Position numbers and translations under genes: made by a program. 64,000 nucleotides of DNA from Rutidosis leptorrhynchoides (Eukaryota; Streptophyta; Magnoliopsida; Asterales; Asteraceae): positions 506,527,001-506,591,000 of the forward strand of contig NC_092336.1 of the NCBI RefSeq assembly GCF_046630445.1, written 5' to 3'. Under the pieces are notes generated by a model, which was not told where the DNA came from, ran no database searches, and saw nothing but the letters and a program-made list of their open reading frames with translations. Shown one piece after another: positions 32,434 through 45,200 of the stretch. The number at the start of each line of letters is the position of its first letter. Positions within the stretch are counted from its first letter, which is position 1.

Positions 32434-35307
32434 TGAGACGACCCGACCCAATCCATAGGGACGAATACAATAACATATGATAACATTGCGAGGTACTTGA
32501 CCTCTATATGATACATTTTACAAACGTTGCATTTATTCTTAAAAGGCAAACTATCATTACATCAATATTTGACATTTTCGTCTAACATTTCATAATATCC
32601 AAATGACCTAATCTGTCATTTACTTATTTATATTCTCTATTGAACTCCAATGACTCGAATGCAACGTCTTTGTATCATGGCTTAAAAGGTCCCAAGTAGT
32701 ATCCTTAACATGAGCTAATGCACAGCGGAAGACTTAATTCATACCTGAGAATAACATGCTTTAAAACGTCAACATAAAGTTGGTGAGATATATAGGTTTG
32801 ATGCTAGCAGCGTTATAACAATGGAACACAAGATTTCATATATAAACATTTTAATAAAAATATTCTAAGTGGTTGAGCACTTGGTAACCATACTTAACAT
32901 TTAATCACGTCGCATATTCCCTTTATTATGAAATCTTACTACACCGTACCAAGGTGTAGTCACGAAACGAAGTATTGTGCAACCGTTGAATACTGGTCGT
33001 CCAGTCCGGTTGGGGTTGTCAGGCCCGATAGATCTATCAACAGGATTCGCGTTTACAATACCGCTGTAAATATTAGTTACCAAGCTACAGGGAAGTATGC
33101 CAGTGGTACAACTCAACGTAGAATATATTTTTCAGTTACTTGTGTCCATAGCGTAAAACATAAAATACATGTATTCTCATCCCGAAATATTTAGAGTTTA
33201 AAAGTGGGACTATATACTCACTTTTGTCTTGAAGATATGTAATTTCGACTTGGTCTCCGATTGATATCACGAACCTATCCATATATAATATATCAATACC
33301 TTTTCTTTTTAAACAATCGTCACATATATATACTTATAATACTTTTAATACTTTTAATAATTCCTTAGTCCGTAGTTAGCAGTCCGATGTTAGTAATTCA
33401 ATTTTAATGGTTCATATTTAGTTGTTTAATAAACCCCCAATGAAATAAATAAAACCCCCATCGTATATGTATTGGTCGAGATTAATCTTGACCCATGGTA
33501 CCGGTGTTGTCAAATGACGTGTTGCGTACATAAAGTACCGGTGTTGTCAAATGACGTGTTGCGTACAATCATGGGATCTTATGATTAATCTTCTCGTATT
33601 GTTTACGGGTGATCCTGAACCATATAAAATTAAATTATGAGTACATATGTATAAAATATCATGTTACTTTAGGAAGATGTGATTTATTTAATTTTCTCCA
33701 ATTATTTTCGTGGCTAAACTAGTCTTGGATATCCGATTTTGTTTTGGTCATAATTTCTTCGTTACAACTCCGTTTTCGTTGATTCAACTTTCCACTTCCT
33801 TGGATCGAGTCCCTCTTTAAGAATATGAACTGTAAATACCTTAGTTTGTATTCAAAATCATAGGTCATAGGTCAAATTTTGGTGAAACTTATGAAGTTAA
33901 TCATTTTTGTTACAAAAACATCATTTAATGACTATTTTTCTAAAAATACTTATACTATGAATTAAATCATGAAATTTTTATGTGTTAACATATTCATAAG
34001 AAATATCATTTTTCCAGAATATAAACCTCCAATTCAAAGTTCAAGATGGTTTTTAATTATCCAACCCAAAACAGCCCCCGGTTGCACTCCGACGTCATAA
34101 AAACAGTTTTTTAAGGTATTCTTTGAAAAACCAAGTTATACCTTGTTAAATTAGCATATATTTAAGTTATATTACAGGTCTTGAAGTATTTTAAAAGTTA
34201 AGTTAGAAGGATCTATTTAGTTTGCAAACAAGTTTGAAATCATTCAAACTATGTTTTTGTTGTTAAAATTGTATACCATACAATAAGATAGCTATATATA
34301 TATGAATCGAATAAGGTTATGAACAAAGTTACTACCTAAAGTTACTTGGACAAGATTGCTGTAAAAGAGGAGTAAAAACCTAGAACCAAAAGAGTGATGA
34401 AATTGGATGAAAGATTGGAAGCAACTTAAGACATAAACTTGAATTGAAAGTTGTATTTTTGTAGTGTTTTTGTTGATCTTTTTATGGTGGTGTTTAAGGT
34501 GATTCTTGAGAGGATTTTTGCTGGAGTTCTTAGAGAGACATGAGGCTAGTAAGTGTGTGTGTTTAGCTAGAGAAATGATGTTCCAAAAATTGAAAATGGA
34601 TGCATGTATTTATGGTGGTGTAAAAGGTGTATAAATTTGTAATTTTGTGAAAAGATCTTTTAATCATGTGAAATTGTCATACTAAATAACAAAAGTAGTT
34701 ACCTTATACATAAGGCATGAACAAGGGCTGGTTGGTGGTGATTTGATGTGTATATACCAATAGTAAATACGTATAGAAGCTAGGTATGATACGAGTACAT
34801 ATACTCTAGATATACGTATAGAAATCTTGTGAAAAATGGAATGAAGATTCAAATATAGCTATCTTTTGTGAATATACTTATATTGTTTTATGTATTTAAG
34901 TCTTTAAAAGTGATTAAATACATTATATATACGATATATGTATAAACATTATAGGTCGTAAGTATTTATGTCAAATAACGTTACGTATAGTTATCGTTTT
35001 GAAAGCTTAAGTTAGTAGTTTCAAAATATACTTATAACTCATTGTTATTAGTACACAATGAGATGTTAAACATCCTTAGATCATGTTAAATATAAATAAA
35101 TACATATATATATACAAACATATAATTATCATGTGTTATATAGTTCGTGATATCATCGGTCAAATTGGACGGTCAAACGTTATGTAAAACTCTTTTCAAA
35201 ATCATAAATCTCAACAATTTAGATTGCTTATCATGTTGATAAGGTTTAATTTATGTAAATATTAATCTTATAAGTGTAAAACGATCGGAAAAATCCGGGT
35301 CGTTACA
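32434..35307 (-). repeat. 5' LTR of element D
   Basis: 2874 bp partner of 25429-28302. Substitutions seen by eye include positions 32974, 34337, 34779, 34820, 34845, 34921, 35131 and 35296. The tandem 32 bp pair lies at 33499-33567. Followed by actga at 35308-35312. Confidence 0.95.
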
Positions 35308-35728
35308 ACTGAGTCTACAAATTGTTGAACTATTTAAATAAGATTCATTTATACCTTTGATTACTCCCGACGATTCACGAACAATCAATTGTAAATAAAT
35401 ATATATATACATATATATATGAACCCTATACATTAAATAATATTATACATTAAAGATTCAATATATTATAATTAGTAAATGTGATACAATTAATAAATTG
35501 TATTATATCAAATTTATTTACAAGTTAAATATTATTGTAATAGAACTCATAGACATTATTATTATCAAAAGTATAATTATTATTACCACTACATTATTAT
35601 AATGTGTTATTATTATTATACATGATATTAAGAAGTATTATTATAGTTATATTTAATAATTAATGAGACTAAACACAATACATTTATGCATACGAAAATA
35701 TATATAAACAGATATATCTAAATACAGT

Positions 35729-35731
<3 letters not shown>

Positions 35732-35786
<55 letters not shown>
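35732..35786. repeat. (TA)n microsatellite
   Basis: About 27 TA units followed by a short CA run, inside LTR E. Confidence 0.95.
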
Positions 35787-35794
<8 letters not shown>

Positions 35795-36066
35795 AATATA
35801 TATAGAATTACAAATTTTAATATAATTGACATGTTATTATTATATTCATTATTATTAATGTGTATATTAATATTAGCTTTAGAATTAATATTATTACTAA
35901 ATATTACTACCATTTCATTAAAGATTACTATTATTATTAATATTATTATCATTAATATTATTATCGTTAATATTAATTCTATTACTATCATTAATATTTT
36001 TTATTATTATTATCTGTTTTGTTAAAATTGTTGTTAACCATTATTATTATTAATTATATAATAATA

Positions 36067-36101
<35 letters not shown>

Positions 36102-37011
36102 GTATTTATTAATATTAATTATATAATTTTATATATAAAGAAAAAGAGTACGATCCAGTTTAATGTTACTATCAATCCATATATAATTTGTTTCCTGCCC
36201 TTTGTCTGATTGCAAGATTTGATTCCATCTCTGAAACAAAACAAAACCCGTTAGATATCGTATTCACCTTTTTTATTTTATATTTTTATTTTCTGTCCTT
36301 TTGATTATTTCCTGTCGTCTGTAATTTGCTTTAAAGATTGATCAATTCAGCGTAGAAGGATACCAGTCGACTCATTATATCAATTAACAATTTCCATTAC
36401 ATTTTACAACTTTTTAAATATCGAATTACACCAAAAGTTTAGGAACACCCAGTCCACTGCCCTGTTTGTGTACTTTTTATTCAAAGCTTTTAATTCGAAA
36501 ACAAATTCAAAATGTATTAATGCAGTATTGTTAGAAAGATTTCGTTTAAACTAACTGCAAACTTTCAAGTTCCAATTTTTCTTAACGAATTCCAATTTTG
36601 GAGTCAAAGGTTTTGAATAAAAAGTCAACTGTATGTTCTAAGATCAAATTCGAGTTTTAGGAGTTGTTTCTGTTAAAATTGAAGATGTGAAAAGTTTCTA
36701 TTGATGATTTAAAACACATTTCATGTTGTAATAGTAATCTAAAACGTCCTAGAATTCAAAATGGGATTTTGTGTTCATCGAATGGTTCAGCGACTGTTAT
36801 AGTCGATAGATTTTTTTTTCTTTGATTTGTTTTGTTTTAATTACCCATAAGCGTATCAGATATTGATCCTAAATATAAATAAATAATTAGAAGATAAGAA
36901 TAGTTGAGCCCTGGTCGACGAGATTGAAAGGAAGAAGAAGGAGAATAGGGAATGGATTATATACGGGTTATATTAATATAAATTGAGGTTAAAGCAGAAA
37001 GACAGTATAGA

Positions 37012-37078
37012 GCAGCTGGTATGATGGGTTGTCGGGTTTTCGGGAGGTCTCAGGTTCGATCCTTGCTTGGTGCATTCT
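37012..37078 (+). ncRNA. tRNA-like / SINE-like segment in LTR E
   Basis: Reads gagcagctggtatgatggg, then about 30 bases on ggttcgatcc, resembling pol III A and B boxes at tRNA spacing. The stems of a tRNA fold do not pair well by eye, so a functional tRNA is unlikely. It may be the head of a tRNA-derived SINE or a decayed tRNA. Confidence 0.3.
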
Positions 37079-37841
37079 TTTTGTTTCTAAGGTAGTTTTC
37101 TTTTTATATTATTATTATTATTATTAATATTATTATTGTTATTATTAGTGATATAGTATTTATTATTAATATCATAGTTGCAAGAATTAAAAGTATTACT
37201 AGTACTATTTGTATTATCATTATAATTATTAGAATTGCCATTATAATTAGTATTATAAGTATTACCATTATTACTATGAATAATTTTATTGTATTATTAA
37301 TGTATTATAATTATCATTGTCATTATTATTATTATTATTATCCTTATCAATACCATTTAAAAGTATTATGATTAAAATTATAGAATTATCAATGTTATTA
37401 TTAGAAATTGTTATTAGGACTAACATGATAGTTATTATTATTATTATTACTAATAAAAGTATTAATTATCTTTATTATTAGTAATACGAATTACGATTAT
37501 AGTCACCAATATGAATAATATTATTATTATTAGAATTACTGACTAATCATTTTTTTTTTGTAATTATTAGTATTGTTGTTATTATTAACCTAAGTATCAT
37601 TTTAAACCATAACATTTCTATTATTAGTATTATTATTATCAATAAGATTATTAATATTATTATGAGTAAGTCATTGTTATCACAACTAACATTTTAACAT
37701 ATAAATATTTTGTACATAAAATATACTCTTTATATATACTAAAAGTACATTAATATTTTATATACAATATATCAAACGTATTAATAGTAATTATATAAAT
37801 ACTTACATACAATCAACTAATGATTTTAAATATAATACTAA

Positions 37842-37842
<1 letters not shown>

Positions 37843-37889
<47 letters not shown>
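37843..37889. repeat. (TA)n microsatellite
   Basis: About 23 TA units inside LTR E. Confidence 0.95.
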
Positions 37890-37894
<5 letters not shown>

Positions 37895-38108
37895 TAACTA
37901 AATATATAAATATTAAGCATTTTAAAGATATACACAAACCAAATAAGTATAAGATATAATTTAAGATATAATATATAAACTTGTTCGATTACGATTATAC
38001 ATTTTAATTTATATACAAATGATATAGGTTCGTGAATCCGAGGCCAACCCTGCGTTATTCAGTTGTTTAATATCGTCATATGTATTTTTACTACAAAATA
38101 CATTAGGT

Positions 38109-38380
38109 GAGTTCATTTGATTCCCTTTTACTCTTTACATTTTTGGGGCTGAGAATACATGCAAATGTTTTATTAACTGTTTTACAATAATTACATGCGT
38201 GAGTTTCATTTGCCCTTTTTACTCTTTACATTTTTGGGCTGAGAATACATGCAAATGCTTTATTAACTGTTTTATAATACTTATGTGTGTGAGTTTCATA
38301 TGATCCATTTTACTCTTTATATTTTTGGGCTGAGAATACATGCGAAATTTTTATAACTGTTTTACGAAATAGACACAAGT
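38109..38380. repeat. three tandem ~91 bp units in LTR E
   Basis: Units start with gagtttcat(t/a)tg at about 38109, 38201 and 38291. Each contains tttttgggctgagaatac, atgcaaatg and ttaactgtttta. Spacings are 92 and 90 bases. Only one such unit is present in the other LTR families. Confidence 0.88.
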
Positions 38381-39110
38381 AATTGAAACTACATTATATG
38401 GTTGAATTATCGAAATCGAATATGCCCCTTTTTATTAAGTCTGGTAATATAAGAATTAGGGAACAGACACCCTAATTGACGCGAACTCTAAAGATAGATC
38501 TATCGGGCCCAACAAGCCCCATCCAAAGTACCGGATGCTTTAGTACTTCGAAATTTATAGCATGTCCGAAGGAGGATCCCGGAATGATGGCGATATTCTT
38601 ATATGCATATTGTGAATGTCGGTTACCAGGTGTTCAATCCATATGAATGATATTTTTGTCTCTATGTATGGGACGTATATTTATGAGAACTGAAAATGAA
38701 ATCTTGTGGTCTATTAAAATGATGGAAATGATTATTTATGTTAAACTAATGAACTCACCAACCTTTTGGTTGACACTTTAAAGCATGTTTATTCTCATGT
38801 ATGAAAGAAAAATCTTCCGCTGTGCATTTGCTCATCTTAGAGATATTACTTGGAGTCATTTACGACATATTTCAAAAGATGTTGCATTCGAGTCGTTGAA
38901 TTCAACAAGATTATTATTAAGTCATTTATAGTTTAGATATATTATGAAATGGTATGCATGCCGTCAACTTTCGATGTAATGAAAGATTGTCTTTTCAAAA
39001 ATGTTTGTAAAATGTATCATACAGAGGTCAAGTACCTCGCGATGTAATCAACTGTTGTGAATCGTTTATAATCGATATGGACTTCGTCCGGATGAATTAG
39101 GACGGTTTTC

Positions 39111-39284
39111 TATATCGGATGAATATCCATGGCCATTCACATCCCTAGCTGTCAGTGGTCTTTTGTATAGTTTCGAATCAAACCCTGAACCAAAAACCCC
39201 TCTAAAGACGGAAGCTAAAACCTTCACAGCAGCCTAAAGTACCCTAAACTCTAAAATACAAAACAACAAGATCTCAATTAATTA
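39111..39284 (+). promoter_or_regulatory. short upstream region of the CCDC137-like gene
   Basis: Only about 170 bases separate LTR E from the ATG. The stretch is C/A-rich close to the gene (5' UTR-like) and no clear TATA box is seen. Promoter elements may therefore lie within the LTR. Confidence 0.4.
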
Positions 39285-41953
39285 ATGGGTGGCAAAGGAA
39301 AAATCAGAAGAGAAAAGAATTACAAAGAAGCCCACGGTGTTGGCAAAAACCGGTTACCTCCGCCGCCGGTTCGTTCATCACTCGATGTCATTCCCTCTAA
39401 GCTTCGAAAACTCATGGCATACACCTCAGGTTAGGTTTTATTATAATCTTCTTTTAATTCTTTAAAACAAGTAAAAATTTGTTTTTTTTTTTTCATGTTC
39501 AGTGCTTGTTTGGGTACTCAAAATTGGTATGTATGTGAAATGGTGATTATGAATTTGTAGGGTCTGGAAAGTTATCTGTTGATGGTGAAGGTAGTAGAAG
39601 TGGTCATGGTGGCACATGTGGTGGAAAGTCGATTCAAAATGTAAGTGATTTTGTCTTAATTATTATTCCAAGACTAAAATTTTATTGAAAAGTGAATGTT
39701 GTATGTTCAAAATTAGGGTTATTTGTTTGAATTTGGGGATATTGGTGTAAGATTTTTGATTGTAAACATTAGAGTATTAATTAGGTTAAGTTATGACCTT
39801 GATATTAAATGGCGAACCAAAGGCCGAGGTGCTAAGGGCCAGAAAGCCGACTAGGTGCTAACCTAACAGCCTACAAAAATAAACCTTTCTTAGTGCATAA
39901 AATACTGTTAAATTGTTTTTTCATAACATCTATGGATGTAACTAATAAATCTTTACACATCTCAAATTGTTGACTGGAAGTTCAATTGACAGATAATCTG
40001 GCTTAATTGTGGCTCCAATTTGTTGTTTATTGTTTCTATTATGTGTTTTGAACTTTGGAGATCGAAGCCGTCTATGGGTTTTTCTATTTTAGAGCTACTA
40101 TTCAATAATTTAGTTGTGGTAGGAATTTGGGTTAGGGTTGGTACTTAACATAGATGGACTAATAATAAACAGTGGGTTAAAAGAATTAGCCTTACAAGTT
40201 TAGTAAAAACGGCCTGACCAATGCGAGTATTTTTAATTCCACTACAAACATAAGGCGCCCGAGGCGGGTCTGACCAGTACACTTGTAGTACTAAATCCAA
40301 ACCAGTTCTTTCCTATTCAGTTCTGGATTATCATAATTTGAGTTTGTATAATTATCAAACTGTGTGTATTTGGATACTGAAGTTTGTTTTATGTTTAGAA
40401 GAAGCTACCTTCAAAGGAAAAATCTGATTCTGTAGCTGCTGAATCTAAGATTGAAGATACTCATGAACAAGATACCTTATTATCTACTGAAAAGAAAAAG
40501 AAGAAAAGGAAAAGGAAGCAAGTTGATGACCTTCGGTTTGCAGCTGAATTAGGCGTAACTGGTTCTAAAAGGAAGGAACGAAAGAAAAAGTACAGTGTTC
40601 ATTTCTTTTAATTTTTTATGTCATTTACTTGATTATTCTTTAATAAGTGTGGCGCTCAACTACATTTTTGATAAGTTGCCTTTTTATTAATGTTTTTGAT
40701 AATTTGTACAGACTTTTAGAAGAAAGGAAAAAGAAACACAAGAAGGTGAAAGAAGAAGATGAGTTGAACTTTCCTGGTCGTGAGGAGATCAAATTTGGAG
40801 ACGTCGTTCAAGCTCCGCCAAAGTTGGTTAACGTTCCCAAGGTTTTTTTTATTTTTTTTATTTTTTTTATTTTTTTTTATCATTCAATTTAATTAATTTT
40901 CAGTGGACGCCTAACTATATGAAGGTGGGTCATAACGAGCTGTATTATAGTTGTAATATGTCAAATTAAAATTTCATTAATTAGTTTAGTTAAGGAAATT
41001 CGAATGGGTTTAGAGTCACTTAATAGTTTCCAACCTCATAAAGTAACTTCAAAAAATTGGATCAATAATGTATGTAACATTACTATTGAATGTAATATTT
41101 ATAACAGTTAGTTGTAGCTTAAAGAAATGGATAGAAACGGTACGGCTTGGTTGACATAAAAGAACAAAAAGTGGGAAAGGAAATATTCCAAAATAATCGG
41201 GTTCTTGAATGGGGTTTTGGATAGTTGGATTTTGCGAGTGAACATATAACAGATTAGGTCAAACGTAATCTTATTTTGGAGGCAGACAAATAGTTGTAGG
41301 AGACCTCATCATATAAACAAATATGAAATTTCTTACCCGCTTTTAGCTGTAGGGCATGTTTGGCACAGAGCTTTTTGGAGCTTTTAGCTTCTAGGTTTTA
41401 AAAAAAAAAAAAACTCTTATTTGATAAAAAAAACTTCTTTTGGTTAAAAGAGCTTAAAGCTTTTTATACCCAGGGAATAAGCTAAAAACTAAAAGCTAAA
41501 AGAACTAGCTGTTTGAGAAAAAAACTCGTAGCTTTTTGTCGTTTTACTTTTTATTTTAACAGTTTCAGCTACTCCGTCAAACACCTAAATACATATAAAA
41601 AGCTAACATCTCGCAGCTACCAGCTGCTCGCAGCTTCTTGTGCCAAACATACCCCTAGTTGTCCACTTAATTGGTTAGTTATTTGAACGTAATTGTAATC
41701 TCCAAGTCATACTAACCACTTTAAAAAAAGGATGATCTCTTTAGCTTTCTCGAGTGATTTTTTGAGCTCATCATTCAATATGCCAATTGACATGGAGTTC
41801 ATGTATGCTTTATAGCGATTTGGGTCATCAATGAACGCTTCTCAAGAGAGGATTCGGCTGAGAGCTATCGAAGCGTATAGGGATCAGAAGAAATGGGCTT
41901 CCAGGCCTGGAGTTCACCTTCCTACTACAGATTTACCACCACCACAATTGTAG
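39285..41953 (+). CDS. CCDC137-like Lys/Arg-rich protein, 5 exons
   Basis: Exons with GT-AG borders and matching phases: 39285-39429, 39561-39640, 40399-40589, 40712-40841 and 41816-41953, coding for 227 residues. The start M-G-G-K-G-K-I-R-R-E-K-N-Y fits the conserved N-terminus of plant proteins annotated as coiled-coil domain-containing protein 137. Residues 105-145 are a dense K/R-rich region (K-K-K-K-R-K-R-K-Q, then R-K-E-R-K-K-K) like a nuclear or nucleolar signal. Then comes the conserved block F-P-G-R-E-E-I-K-F-G-D-V-V-Q-A-P-P-K-L, and the C-terminus has E-R-I-R-L-R-A-I-E-A-Y-R-x3-K-W-A-S-R-P-G. The animal relative is a nuclear/chromosome-associated protein; the plant role is not established. 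No stop or frameshift is seen. Tail to tail with the P450 gene, 273 bases between stop codons. Intron 4 carries a MITE. Confidence 0.8.
41351..41657. mobile_element. Tourist-like MITE in intron 4 of the CCDC137-like gene
   Basis: About 307 bp with terminal inverted repeats GGGCATGTTTGGCACA and TGTGCCAAACATACCCC (one mismatch), and AGCT-rich inner inverted sequence. TAG occurs at both borders, possibly a 3 bp duplication as for PIF/Harbinger MITEs; an hAT origin is not excluded. Confidence 0.7.
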
Positions 41954-42226
41954 TGTTTTTGTTAATCATAATTATTCAATGTTTATCTTGTTTGCACATT
42001 TTGTAGTTTTGATTCTTGATTCCTGACATTATTTACATTCACTAGGAAATATGTATTAAGAACAGTAACTTTATTATCTGTCATACAACAGTTATTAAAA
42101 AACTACGTCGATGATACTATACCGTCATTCATATGAGAAAAACAAGATAAAACTACTTTTGCTTGTAAATCCTCCTCGTTTTTTCTCTTCTTTCTTTTGT
42201 TTACAAGTCGTCACACTTGTTTTACT

Positions 42227-45200
42227 TCAAGGATGGTGTAAACCGGACCTTGTAGATACACAAATGTTCAATGGACCATCCACCTGAATATTGATTGTGG
42301 TTCTGTATCTTGGGACCTTGTTTTCATCACTCAATTTGAATGCGAAACAACCTAACAAGATAGAACAGAAGATCTTCATTTGCCTATACGAGAATTCTCG
42401 ACCCAAACAAGTCCTTGGTCCAGCCTACAAGTAACATATTTATTTGAAGTTGACAAACAAAAGTAACAAGTTATACGGAGTAATTGGATGTGAATAGTTA
42501 ATGATTTTAAACAAGTGAAATGATATTGAAGTAACCTGAAAAGCAGTAAACTTGAAGGGGCTCTCTGAATGGAAAAGGCCATCCTTATCGAGCCATCGTT
42601 CTGGTTTAAAGTCATGTGCATCATCACCCCATATGAACTTCATCCTCCCCATTGCATATGGCAGGTATGCAACCACATCCCCTTTCTCTACATTACATCC
42701 ATCTGGTAAAACGTCGTCTGAAAAACATACCTTTGGATCCTACATAATTTGTAACTCATCTGTTAGTGAAATTGTGGATCTAAAACCAAACTAACATGTG
42801 GCTTTAATAGCAATTAGCAAGATCAACATGATATATGTTTTTAGCAAATGCATGTTGGGGCCCTGAGTTCCTAACAAGAGGTCTCGTATTTGAATCTTGC
42901 CTATGACGAATATTTTGTGATGGCCAGGGTAGGGTTGGAAATAGCCAAGGAGTAATCCTAATGGGCTGCGTACAGAAAAACCTTCTACATTCTACCCATG
43001 TTGCTTCAAGTGACGCTTTAACTCATAACATCTTGTTTGATTGGTTCATTTGATGGTCCTTTGGTAAAAATATGTACAAAATACAAATACACCTAAGAGA
43101 CTAAGGCATTATAACTTAATATGAACAAGATTGAATACCAGTGGTAGTGCAGGGTAGAGTCTAATAGTTTCTGCCAAAACAGCATGAAGATATTGCATCT
43201 TCTCGAGTGCATCCTCGCTCACATGGGCCTCAAAATCAGCAACACTTGTGAACTCTTCTTTCATGTTAATCACTTCTTTAATCTCCTTTGCAACCTTATC
43301 TTGAACATAGGGATGTTTGCAAAGCATGTAAAGGAGCCAAGTCATAGTAGTCGCGATAGGATCTTTACCAGCAAGTACGAAGTTTAGTATTATATCTCGA
43401 AAATACTTTGGATCCCTATCATTGATTTGCATAAATCTTGATAGAATATCTTCTTTCTCTACCTGAAAATTTATATTTTAACTTTTCCAGTAAACTCAGT
43501 TCTTTCAAAACTAAGTAAAAAATGATACACAGAACTTAAATTTATTCATTTCTTACCAAAATGTCATCCTTTGACTTGTGCATTTGTTGTGTCTTGACCT
43601 TGATCACCTTATAAACAAAATCATTGATCACCTTAACATTTTTCCTTAACTTTGCTTCTGATCCAATATTAAGATACCTCTTGATCTTCCATGACATGTC
43701 TACTAATCGTAAATATGTCAACTCATTTGCATCATCAAATGCGCGACTGAAATTAACACCTTCTTCATTTAAACCACTCAAGTTGTCAAGTTCGTATCCA
43801 AAAGCAACTTTAAATATTGAATCTGCGGTTGCTTTCATGAACAAGTCCTGCATATATATACAAGATGCCAATTATCAAAGGGTTTCGCATGGAATTAATC
43901 AAATTTTCGTGATAAAGGGTGAGAAACTTTACGTTTATATCAACTGTTTGGTTGTTATTTGCTGCTTCTAAAAACATATTCCCAACTTTAATAGCGTTTT
44001 TTCGGAAAGTTACACCACTAAAGTCTCTCAAAATTTTTGTGGAGAACTCATGGCTCGATAACTTCCTCTGTTCTCGCCATTTGTCCCCGTCAACTGTGAA
44101 TATACCATCGCCAAGAAAATCTTCTAGCCAAGTGTAGGCAAACGTTCCCTACAAACACGTGTAACATACAGAGTCAGTATTATAAGTACCACATATATGT
44201 AATGCTCGATAGCTAAAGAGCGGACTAACAGAATATATTCAGGTTAATTTCAATTTAAAACTATAGTGAAATATATTAATTAGCCACTAGTTTAAGCTTA
44301 CAAGAGATTCACATTTTTTCCACAATTTGATATGGAAGGCGGAGGCAAACCCAGGAGTTACGAATAAGGGAGTCAATCCATGAAAATTAAATATGAATAT
44401 AAAATATTCATACATACGTCGTAATCGTAACTATTTTAAATAAAAAGTCGTATGGAGGGAGGCTAGGATTAATTCATATTTAGGGATGTTGGTAGTTAAG
44501 TAACAATTTTTAATACACTATAATTGGCCTTTTGAGGAGTTTTGTGTGGTAAAACATCCATATGCATTATTTGTCTCCACCTATGAAAGGAGTTGTTATA
44601 ATATATAGCTAGGGGCGGAAACAAAAGGGGGCCGGCCACGGGCGCCCCCAGTGGATTTGAAATTTTTAGCCCAAAAAATTTTGATTTTTCTATTTTGCCC
44701 CCAAAGCCTTCATGTTTTGTCCCCAAAGTATCCATATTTTGCCCAAAAACCTCCGTATTTTGTCTAAAAAAATTGCTACGCTTTTAAAAAAAAAAAAAAA
44801 TTCACCCCCGGTGAAAAATATTTCTGGTTCCGCCACTGTATATAACTATAAGCTAGCTATCTTTCAAAACATGAAGCAACTTCAATTCGATATGGGCCGG
44901 GTTGTAAAAGTTATTTTCTCTAGTAGTGAGTGAAGTTTGTGCATGAAAATTACAAATAATTCACAAATCAATCATACGCATGTGATCAACTCGAGCATCA
45001 ATAATCAGCACCAAGAAAATTACTATAAAATAAACCAAATTCGACGATAAATACCTTGCCATAGTTTTCGAAATTAGTCTTGAGGATATACTCGACAATA
45101 ACCGGATCAGTTGTATAAATTTCACGTTGAACAGGACTAATCATTCTGAATGTTTTGTGTTTCGCTGCGAGACCAGCCATGTAGTGATGCAACTTTTTGA

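Larger units (their letters stand above)
25429..35307 (-). mobile_element. complete young non-autonomous LTR retrotransposon D
   Basis: 9879 bp, minus strand. Both LTRs are exactly 2874 bp (25429-28302 and 32434-35307), starting TGTAACGACCC and ending GGGTCGTCTCA. A 5 bp ACTGA duplication flanks it, with a Met primer site at 32420-32431 and a purine-rich aacgggtaggtaa before the 3' LTR. I count about eight substitutions and no length difference between the LTRs, so insertion is recent. The 4131 bp interior has no protease, RT or integrase; one 148-residue ORF lies near its 5' end. Movement must rely on proteins from another Ty3 element, plausibly of the A/B type, which shares primer site and leader sequence. 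Confidence 0.95.
35313..39110 (+). repeat. LTR E, main part
   Basis: Continues the LTR that starts at 25347 once the D insertion is removed. Very AT-rich, with (TA)n tracts at 35732-35786 and 37843-37889 and many TTA/ATT repeats. The right third (about 38020-39090) shares ordered modules with the other LTR families here: ggttcgtgaat, gagaatacatgc, gatagatctat, ttccgctgt and gaggtcaagtacctcgc. The 3' end near 39110 lacks a clean CA and is approximate. Total length about 3.9 kb. Confidence 0.65.

Noticed and set aside
35653..36025. Ile-rich frames on both strands
   Set aside because: They are produced by TA and TTA simple repeats in LTR E.
37012..37078. Functional tRNA gene
   Set aside because: The T-arm and acceptor stem do not pair well by eye. 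Only box-like strings are present, so it is listed as tRNA-like with low confidence.
38109..38380. Tandem direct repeats considered as a CRISPR array
   Set aside because: There are only three adjoining ~91 bp units without unique spacers, inside a plant LTR; there are no cas genes.
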